A DNA stretch of 12,677 nt. Source: DASTYU01 sp035764655 (GTDB lineage: Bacteria; Chloroflexota; Limnocylindria; Limnocylindrales; CSP1-4). The translations under genes and the position numbers were made by a program. The stretch spans positions 1 to 12,677 of the forward strand of contig DASTYU010000067.1 of NCBI GenBank assembly GCA_035764655.1. Reading direction: 5' to 3'. The notes below the pieces were generated by a model. The model searched no databases. It was not told the DNA's origin and saw only the letters and a program-made list of their open reading frames with translations. Below, piece by piece: positions 1 through 5,329 of the stretch. The number at the start of each line of letters is the position of its first letter. The stretch's first letter is position 1.

Positions 1-58
1 GGCTTCGACAATACGACCGCCGGACGCGGCGAGACTCATCGCGGCCGAGGAACCGTTA
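1..58. other. Upstream flank, no gene recognised
   Basis: This short GC-rich stretch lies upstream of the operon promoter. I see no recognisable coding signal on either strand, no tRNA and no clear terminator. It may be intergenic DNA or the edge of an upstream gene that is almost entirely outside the window. Short reading frames that cross it, including antisense ones, have no family resemblance. Confidence 0.4.
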
Positions 59-88
59 TTGACACCGCGCCACGGGACGACCTAGGCT
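59..88 (+). promoter_or_regulatory. Predicted sigma-70-type promoter of the operon
   Basis: A perfect -35 hexamer TTGACA lies at 59-64. After an 18-bp spacer comes TAGGCT at 83-88, which keeps the first two and the last base of the -10 consensus and resembles -10 boxes common in high-GC bacteria. Transcription would start near position 95, inside the palindrome at 91-110. This leaves a leader of about 250 nt before the binding-protein gene. The hexamers and spacing are seen in the sequence; promoter activity is inferred. Confidence 0.7.
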
Positions 89-90
89 CG

Positions 91-110
91 ATGTGGGATC
101 GATTCCACAT
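91..110. promoter_or_regulatory. LacI-family-type operator palindrome
   Basis: ATGTGGGATCGATTCCACAT is a 20-bp inverted repeat with a central CG and a single imperfect pair (positions 97 and 104). A/T-flanked palindromes with a central CG and TGG/CCA-like arms are typical of LacI-family sugar repressors. The site starts two bases after the -10 hexamer and covers the expected start of transcription, the classic position for repression by steric block. The regulator gene is not in this window. Another dimeric repressor family is possible, but the form and place of the site fit LacI best. Confidence 0.75.
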
Positions 111-343
111 GCGATCGAGACCACCGGTGGGGGCCGAGTCCACCGGGCGTTGTGACGCATCCGCAACAGGTCACGGGGGACTGTTCGGAAAGAACAGCGA
201 CCTCCCGCACGAGACTCCTGCTCGGACCCCATCGGCCGGGGTCGGCTGAACTGCCCGACGGCTCCCCGAGCACCGCGGTATGGCCGCGACCCCGCCGCCG
301 TCGAGCATCGGCACGGCGATCCCGTGCCCGTGGAGGACAACCG
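111..343 (+). other. Untranslated leader with small hairpins
   Basis: This is the leader between the operator and the first gene. It contains a 10-bp perfect palindrome CCACCGGTGG at 121-130. A 6-bp hairpin CTGTTC/GAACAG with a GGAAA loop lies at 181-197, and a 6-bp hairpin GACCCC/GGGGTC with a 7-nt loop at 225-243. No U-run follows either hairpin, so neither is an intrinsic terminator, and I do not recognise a known riboswitch. A GTG at 152 opens a frame into the first gene, but the 64 residues it would add are Arg/Pro-rich and would bury the lipoprotein signal peptide, so this stretch is treated as non-coding. Confidence 0.5.
332..336 (+). promoter_or_regulatory. Ribosome binding site that decides the first gene's start
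   Basis: GGAGG lies 7 nt before the ATG at 344. This strong Shine-Dalgarno match, directly before a typical lipoprotein signal peptide, fixes the start of the binding-protein gene at 344 rather than at the in-frame GTG at 152. Confidence 0.85.
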
Positions 344-1816
344 ATGCTCACTCGCCGTCCACTCGGCCTTGCGATGGCCCTGGTGCTGTCGCTGGTCGTT
401 GCCGCCTGTTCGACTTCCGAGGGAACGCCTGCCGCGTCGGCACCGGCTCCCGGCGGAAGCGCGCCTGCAGCGTCGCCTGGGGGCTCCGCGCCTGCGGGCA
501 GCCCGGGCGCCGGCGGCGCGAACATCAGCGGCGATCTCCAGGTCCTGGCCCGCTACGGCTGCGAGCCGGCGCCATGCGAGCCCAGCGGTGAAGGCGCCGC
601 GGACGAGATCGCCTACACCCGCTACAACGTCTTCGCCGAGCAGTACCCCGATGTCACGCTCGATTTCACCGAGTCCGATTTCGACGCGCAGGCATTCCTG
701 ACGTCCGTCGCGGCCGGCAACCCGGCGGATGTCGTGCGCATGGACCGCGCGATCATCGGCACGTACGTCGCCGAAGGCGCGCTCGAGCCGCTCGATCAGT
801 GCATCAGCAACATGGGCATCGACATGAGCCAGTACCGGCAGCCCGCCGTGGACGGCGTCACCGTCGACGGCTCCGTGTACGGCATCCCCGAGTTCTACGA
901 CAGCCGGATCATCCTCGTGAACGATTCGGTGGTCGAGGACGCCGGCCTGACCTCGGCCGACATCGACACCAGCGACTGGGACAAGCTGGCCCAGGTCAAC
1001 GAGCAGCTCCTCCAGAAGGAGGGCGACAGGCCGACCCGCATCGGCTTCGATCCGAAGCTGCCGGAGTTCCTGCCGCTGTGGGCCAAGGCCAACGGCGCCG
1101 ACATCATCTCGGCCGATGGCAAGACGTCACAGCTCGAGGACCCGAAGGTCATCGAGGCGCTCACCTTCGCCAACTCGTTGATCGCCGCCCACGGCTCGGG
1201 GCCCGCGTTCAATGACTTCAAGACCAACGGCCCCGGAGGAGTCGACTTCTTCGGCCCGGACAACCAGTTCAAGGCCGACACCCTCGGCGCCATGCCGATG
1301 GAGCAGTGGTACCTCAACGTCCTTGCCAACAACACACCCGACGAGTCCATCTCGTTCCAGCCGTTCAAGGATCGGCAGGGCAACAACATCAGCTTCTCGG
1401 GCGGTTCGACCTGGGTCATCCCGGCCTCCGCCGACAACAAGGACGCGGCGTGCGAGTTCATGCGCGTCGTGACCCTGCCTGATACCTGGTTCGCGGCAGC
1501 CAAGGTTCGTGCCGACAAGCGCGCCGCCGACGGCGAAGCGTTCACCGGCGTGTACACCGGCAACACCCTCGCCGACGACCGGATCTTCGGAGAGCTCGTC
1601 ACCGAGCAGAGCGCCGGTGCCTACTTCCCGGGCGTCCAGCTCGTCCAGGAGACCGCCGATCTGGCCTTCTCGCTCCCGCCGGTCCCGGCCGCGGAGGAGT
1701 TCCAGCGGATCTGGCAGGGGGCCGTGAACGCGGTCGTCAACGAGGGCGCCGACCCGACCCAGGCCCTCACCCAGGCCGACCAGGAAGCCCAGGACGCCAT
1801 CGACTCGGCCCAGTAG
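344..1816 (+). CDS. Sugar ABC transporter substrate-binding lipoprotein (CUT1 type)
   Basis: This 490-residue protein is the extracytoplasmic sugar receptor that delivers substrate to the two permeases encoded next. The start at 344 is supported by a GGAGG box. Residues 1-22 form a lipoprotein signal peptide: an Arg-containing n-region, a hydrophobic core and the lipobox V-A-A-C with Cys22 as lipid anchor. Residues about 23-60 are a flexible Ser/Ala/Pro/Gly linker with repeated GGSAPA units. The mature domain has the hallmarks of family 1 solute-binding proteins, including an ADVVRMD segment and a late GGSTWVIPASADNKDAACEF segment. Cys73, Cys78, Cys153 and Cys370 could form disulfides. First place in the operon is usual for a binding protein, which is needed in excess. 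Manno-oligosaccharide specificity is inferred from the downstream glycosidases only. Confidence 0.9.
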   Translation: MLTRRPLGLAMALVLSLVVAACSTSEGTPAASAPAPGGSAPAASPGGSAPAGSPGAGGANISGDLQVLARYGCEPAPCEPSGEGAADEIAYTRYNVFAEQYPDVTLDFTESDFDAQAFLTSVAAGNPADVVRMDRAIIGTYVAEGALEPLDQCISNMGIDMSQYRQPAVDGVTVDGSVYGIPEFYDSRIILVNDSVVEDAGLTSADIDTSDWDKLAQVNEQLLQKEGDRPTRIGFDPKLPEFLPLWAKANGADIISADGKTSQLEDPKVIEALTFANSLIAAHGSGPAFNDFKTNGPGGVDFFGPDNQFKADTLGAMPMEQWYLNVLANNTPDESISFQPFKDRQGNNISFSGGSTWVIPASADNKDAACEFMRVVTLPDTWFAAAKVRADKRAADGEAFTGVYTGNTLADDRIFGELVTEQSAGAYFPGVQLVQETADLAFSLPPVPAAEEFQRIWQGAVNAVVNEGADPTQALTQADQEAQDAIDSAQ

Positions 1817-1845
1817 GCCGGTCTGCCTGAGCGAGTATCGGTTCG

Positions 1846-2775
1846 ATGACTGCAGCAAGCGCCACCGCCCCCAACCGAAGGCGGTGGCGCGTGTCGGAGC
1901 AGACGCGCTGGGCCTTCATCTTCCTGCTGCCGTGGATCATCGGGTTCATCATCTTCACGGCCGGGCCGATGCTCGCCAGCCTTTACCTGTCGTTCACCGA
2001 CTACAACGTCATCCGCGCCCCGGAGCTGGTGGGTTTCGACAACTACGAGCAGCTCATGCGCGACCGGCGGATCCCGCTGTCCCTCGGCAACACGCTGTTC
2101 TACGCGCTGCTCCACGTCCCGTTGTTGATCATCATCTCGCTATTCCTTGCCTCGCTCCTCGTCCGGATCGGACGGGCGGCGGGCGCCTTCCGGACCGCCT
2201 TCTACCTGCCCAACCTGACGCCTGCGGTCGCAATCGGCACGCTGTTCCTGCTGCTCTTGTCGGGCGGCGGCCTGCTGAACCGGGTCCTCGGGATCTTCGG
2301 CATCGACGGCCCGAACTGGCTGACGGATCCGACGTGGGTCAAGCCGGGCATCGTGATCATGTCGCTGTGGACGCTCGGCAGCACCGTGATCATCTACTTC
2401 GCCGCGATGCGCAACGTCCCGCTCGAGCTCTACGAGGCGGCCACCATCGACGGCGCCGGCACCTGGAAGCGGTTCCGCCACATCACGCTGCCGTTCATCA
2501 GTGGCGCCATCTTCTTCACGCTGATCGTGAACACGATCGCGTCCCTTCAGATCTTCGCCGAAGTCTTCACGATGTTCTTCACCGCCCGCAGCGGGCCAGC
2601 CCAGGACTCGGCGCTGTTCTTCACGATCTACCTGTTCCAGAAGGCGTTCCAGGACCTCGACATGGGCTATGCCTCGGCGATGGCCTGGCTGCTGTTCGTG
2701 ATCATCATGATCATCACGGCCTTCCAGCTGTGGGGAAGCCGGCGGTTCGTGTACTACGCGGGTGACGACACGTGA
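1846..2775 (+). CDS. Sugar ABC transporter permease, MalF/UgpA type
   Basis: This 309-residue inner-membrane permease of the CUT1 (carbohydrate uptake 1) family has six hydrophobic segments, near residues 23-50, 83-108, 117-140, 168-188, 219-245 and 276-296. The cytoplasmic EAA loop, which docks the ATPase, is clear at residues 197-216 (EAA, then IDGA, then ITLP). It forms the channel with the permease encoded directly downstream. The gene starts 29 nt after the binding-protein stop. The ATG at 1846 has only a weak ribosome site. A GTG at 1891, residue 16 of this reading, lies immediately after an 11-bp hairpin and is an alternative start that would leave the hairpin intergenic. Its last bases overlap the next gene (GTGA). 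Confidence 0.92.
   Translation: MTAASATAPNRRRWRVSEQTRWAFIFLLPWIIGFIIFTAGPMLASLYLSFTDYNVIRAPELVGFDNYEQLMRDRRIPLSLGNTLFYALLHVPLLIIISLFLASLLVRIGRAAGAFRTAFYLPNLTPAVAIGTLFLLLLSGGGLLNRVLGIFGIDGPNWLTDPTWVKPGIVIMSLWTLGSTVIIYFAAMRNVPLELYEAATIDGAGTWKRFRHITLPFISGAIFFTLIVNTIASLQIFAEVFTMFFTARSGPAQDSALFFTIYLFQKAFQDLDMGYASAMAWLLFVIIMIITAFQLWGSRRFVYYAGDDT
1859..1890 (+). repeat. 11-bp perfect inverted repeat (mRNA hairpin) at the permease start
   Basis: The arms GCGCCACCGCC (1859-1869) and GGCGGTGGCGC (1880-1890) pair perfectly around a 10-nt loop. The hairpin begins 13 nt after the annotated ATG of the first permease gene and ends immediately before an in-frame GTG. No T-run follows, so it is not a simple terminator. 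Hairpins between a binding-protein gene and its permease genes are known to stabilise the upstream mRNA and lower downstream expression, for example in malE-malF. A similar role is inferred here. Confidence 0.75.
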
Positions 2776-3710
2776 CCGCGCAGACCGGCGGCGCTCCCCC
2801 GCCCGCCTCCCTCACCACCGCAGCGCCGGCGCGGGCCGCTGCCGCTCCCGCGGCCGAGACCCGGTCGCCGGGGACGATCCTCCGTCGAATCCTGTACTTC
2901 GCCGCCCTCTTCGGGGCGACGCTGATCTTCGTCTTCCCGTTCGTCTGGCTGGTCAGCGCGTCGCTCAAGACTCGCCAGACGGTCTTCAATACCGAACTCT
3001 TCCCGCTCCCGCTTCACTTCGAGAACTACGCCCGGATCTTCGAGGTCGTCCCGCTCGCAAACTGGTTCATCAACAGCGCGTTGGTGAGCCTGCTCGCGGC
3101 GACGACCGTCACGATCAGCTCGGCGCTCGTCGCGTTCGGCTTCGCGTACTTCCGATTCCCCGGCCGCAACGTGCTGTTCTGGCTCGTGCTTGCCAGCATG
3201 ATGCTGCCCGGGGCGGTCATGATGATTCCGAACTTCCTCATCTGGAACGCGCTGGGGCAGGTCAACTCGCCGACGTTCGCCCCGCTGTGGGCCGGTAACC
3301 TGTTCGGATCGGCGTTCTACATCTTCCTGCTCCGCCAGTTCTTCCTGGGCTTGCCTCGCGAGACGTTCGAAGCCGCCCGGGTCGATGGCGCGAGCTATCC
3401 GCGGATGTTCTGGAGCATCGCGCTGCCGCTCACGCGCGCAGCCCTCATCGTGGTGTTCATCTTCGAATTGCGGGCGGCGTGGACGGACCTGATGCGGCCG
3501 CTGATCTTCCTGCGCGACCTGGCCCTGTTCACGCTGCCGCAGGGTCTCCAGTACCTCGTCAAGATCTACAACCCGCAGGTTGGCGGGCAGGGCGAGTTCC
3601 ACCTGGTCATGGCGGCAAGCGTCATCATCACGCTGCCGATGATCCTGGTCTTCTTCGTCGCGCAGCGCTACTTCATCGAGGGGATCGCGACCACCGGCTC
3701 GAAGGGCTGA
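2772..3710 (+). CDS. Sugar ABC transporter permease, MalG/UgpE type
   Basis: This 312-residue protein is the second membrane subunit of the importer. It starts with GTG at 2772, sharing four bases with the stop of the first permease, which indicates translational coupling. Residues 1-33 are an Ala/Pro-rich cytoplasmic tail. Hydrophobic segments follow near 40-62, 97-125, 132-158, 173-192, 221-236 and 277-298. The EAA loop is at residues 200-219 (EAARVDGA, then IALP), as expected for a MalG-type subunit. No nucleotide-binding subunit gene follows. Many CUT1 importers share a single MsmX/MsiK-like ATPase encoded elsewhere, and that is probably the case here. The family call is firm; the substrate is inferred from context. 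Confidence 0.92.
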   Translation: MTAQTGGAPPPASLTTAAPARAAAAPAAETRSPGTILRRILYFAALFGATLIFVFPFVWLVSASLKTRQTVFNTELFPLPLHFENYARIFEVVPLANWFINSALVSLLAATTVTISSALVAFGFAYFRFPGRNVLFWLVLASMMLPGAVMMIPNFLIWNALGQVNSPTFAPLWAGNLFGSAFYIFLLRQFFLGLPRETFEAARVDGASYPRMFWSIALPLTRAALIVVFIFELRAAWTDLMRPLIFLRDLALFTLPQGLQYLVKIYNPQVGGQGEFHLVMAASVIITLPMILVFFVAQRYFIEGIATTGSKG

Positions 3711-3720
3711 TGCGGCGCTG

Positions 3721-4737
3721 ATGCCGGGCGTGGAGGGCGGCGCGGCAGACGACTTCGTCCTTGGCCTGGACGTCGGTGGGACCAAGCTGGCAGCCGGCGT
3801 CGTCGCCGGCGACGGCCGGACGCTGTCGATGGAGGTCGCTCCCAGCCGCGTCGAGGAAGGCCCCGATGCGATGATCGAGCGGCATCTCGAGCTGGGCCGG
3901 TCCGCGGTCGCCACGGCAGGCGTGCCATGGGAGCGAATCCGGGCGGTCGGGATCGCGTGCGGTGGCCCGCTCGACCCGTTCCGCGGGATCATCCAGTCAC
4001 CACCTGGGCTCCCGGGCTGGGACGACGTGCCGCTCGTTGCCACGGTCGAGGCGGCGCTCCGGCGTCCGACCGTGGTCGACAACGACGCCACCGCCTGCGC
4101 CATCGCCGAGTGGTGGTTCGGCGCGGGCCGCGAGCGTGCCGTTCGGCACCTCGTGTACCTGACCATTTCCACGGGAGTGGGCGGCGGCCTGATCCTGGAC
4201 GGACGGGTGTATCGCGGTGCGGCCGGCAATGCCGGGGAGCTGGGCCACCTCACGATCGACTACGAGGGCCGCCAATGCGGCTGCGGCCGTCGGGGCTGCC
4301 TCGAGGCGTACGCGTCCGGACCGCAGATCGCCGCGCGGGCCAGGGAACGCCTCGCTGAAGGCGGCCGCCGGTCCTCGCTGGCCGCGCTGCCCGACATCAC
4401 GGCCCGGGACGTGGCCGAGGCGGCAGCCGCGGGCGATCCGCTCGCCCGCGAGGTCTGGGACGAGACGACGGCCATGCTCGGCTCGGCAGTCGCCAACATC
4501 CTGGACATCTTCAACCCCGAGCTCGTGGTGCTCGGCGGCGGGGTGACGCGTTCCGGCGACCAGCTGCTCGCTCCGGTGCGGGAAGCGAGCCTGCGCCAGG
4601 CGATGGCCCCCGCCCGGAACGCCGCCGACGTCATCTTGGCTGGGCTTGGCGAGGAGCTCGGGGTCGTCAGCGCGGCGACGGTCGCCTTCGAACGGCTGCC
4701 GCTCGGACAGCGCGCAATCGCGGAGCCGCATGCCTGA
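3721..4737 (+). CDS. ROK-family sugar kinase
   Basis: This 338-residue cytoplasmic kinase transfers phosphate from ATP to a hexose, most often at O6. The phosphate-binding motif DVGGTK is at residues 17-22 and the catalytic aspartate is probably Asp122 in the DNDA motif. The ROK zinc motif is complete: ELGH with His176, then C-x-C-G-x-x-G-C-x-E with Cys186, Cys188 and Cys193. There is no N-terminal helix-turn-helix, so this is an enzyme and not a ROK repressor. The gene begins 10 nt after the permease stop and its end overlaps the next gene by 8 nt. Between an importer and mannosidases it probably phosphorylates mannose or a related hexose; glucokinase or N-acyl-hexosamine kinase activity cannot be excluded. 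The ribosome site is weak, and GTG at 3730 is an alternative start. Confidence 0.9.
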   Translation: MPGVEGGAADDFVLGLDVGGTKLAAGVVAGDGRTLSMEVAPSRVEEGPDAMIERHLELGRSAVATAGVPWERIRAVGIACGGPLDPFRGIIQSPPGLPGWDDVPLVATVEAALRRPTVVDNDATACAIAEWWFGAGRERAVRHLVYLTISTGVGGGLILDGRVYRGAAGNAGELGHLTIDYEGRQCGCGRRGCLEAYASGPQIAARARERLAEGGRRSSLAALPDITARDVAEAAAAGDPLAREVWDETTAMLGSAVANILDIFNPELVVLGGGVTRSGDQLLAPVREASLRQAMAPARNAADVILAGLGEELGVVSAATVAFERLPLGQRAIAEPHA

Positions 4738-5329
4738 GGCAGCACGCGATCAGATCGCCGAGCACCGGGTGGTCACCGACGCGATCAATGCCCTGTTGCC
4801 GGTGCTGAGCGACGTCACGCAACGGCTGTGCGCCGCCTTCGAGGCTGGCGGCCGCCTGTACACCTTCGGCAACGGCGGCTCGGCGGCCGACGCACAGCAT
4901 CTGGCCGCCGAGCTCATCGGGCGCTACAAGCGCGATCGTCGACCGCTGCCGGCCGTCGCACTGAGCGTCGATCCGTCGGTGGTGACCTGCATTGCGAACG
5001 ACTATGCATACGAGGATGTCTTTGCGCGCCAGGTCGAAGCGCTCGCCCGCGCCGGTGACGTTGTCGCGGGCTTCACGACCAGCGGCCGCTCCGAGAATGT
5101 CGTCCGCGGGCTCGCGGCGGCTCGCCGCGCCGGGGCCACGACGGTGCTCTTTGGCGGCGGGACGGAAGGCGGCGGACCGGCTGCCGCACACGCGGACTTC
5201 GCGCTGATCGTGCCGTCCGCGACGACCGCGCGCGTCCAGGAGATGCACCTCCTGCTGCTCCATGCGCTGAGCGAGGGGGTCGATGCGTGGGCGGCCGGCG
5301 AGGCCTCGCAGCGGGGAACCGGAGACTGA
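4730..5329 (+). CDS. GmhA-like SIS-domain phosphosugar isomerase
   Basis: This 199-residue protein is one SIS (sugar isomerase) domain and is closest in pattern to GmhA, sedoheptulose-7-phosphate isomerase. The start at 4730 overlaps the kinase stop by 8 nt and has CGGAG just upstream. The phosphate-binding signature FGNGGSAADAQH is at residues 46-57, and a second phosphate loop TTSGRS at 116-121. The four metal/catalytic residues of GmhA (His61, Glu65, Gln172, His180 in the B. pseudomallei enzyme, from memory) map with the same spacing to His57, Glu61, Gln170 and His178. This points to an active metal-dependent isomerase and not to a DiaA-like regulator. A heptose role for lipopolysaccharide is unexpected in a glycoside-catabolic operon. 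Interconversion of an aldose phosphate and a ketose phosphate from the imported sugar is inferred. Confidence 0.85.
   Translation: MPEAARDQIAEHRVVTDAINALLPVLSDVTQRLCAAFEAGGRLYTFGNGGSAADAQHLAAELIGRYKRDRRPLPAVALSVDPSVVTCIANDYAYEDVFARQVEALARAGDVVAGFTTSGRSENVVRGLAAARRAGATTVLFGGGTEGGGPAAAHADFALIVPSATTARVQEMHLLLLHALSEGVDAWAAGEASQRGTGD

Noticed and set aside
152..343. In-frame N-terminal extension of the binding protein from GTG 152
   Set aside because: The extension would place 64 Arg/Pro-rich residues before a clear lipoprotein signal peptide, and a GGAGG box sits 7 nt before ATG 344.
1859..1890. Intrinsic terminator between the binding protein and first permease
   Set aside because: The stem is strong but no T-run follows, and the downstream genes clearly belong to the same transport system.
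2754..4253. Antisense open frame of about 500 codons opposite the second permease and the ROK kinase
   Set aside because: Its composition is Arg/Pro/Asp-rich low complexity, typical of a shadow frame, and the sense strand carries intact EAA and ROK motifs.
5287..5328. Upstream start for the GH38 enzyme at 5287
   Set aside because: It would extend 42 nt into the SIS gene. The ATG at 5329 has a close GGAG box, overlaps the previous stop by one base and begins right before the conserved family N-terminus.
4730..5329. Lipopolysaccharide heptose biosynthesis function for the SIS protein
   Set aside because: No other heptose-biosynthesis genes (hldE, gmhB) are nearby, and all neighbours are catabolic. 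Only the family resemblance is kept.
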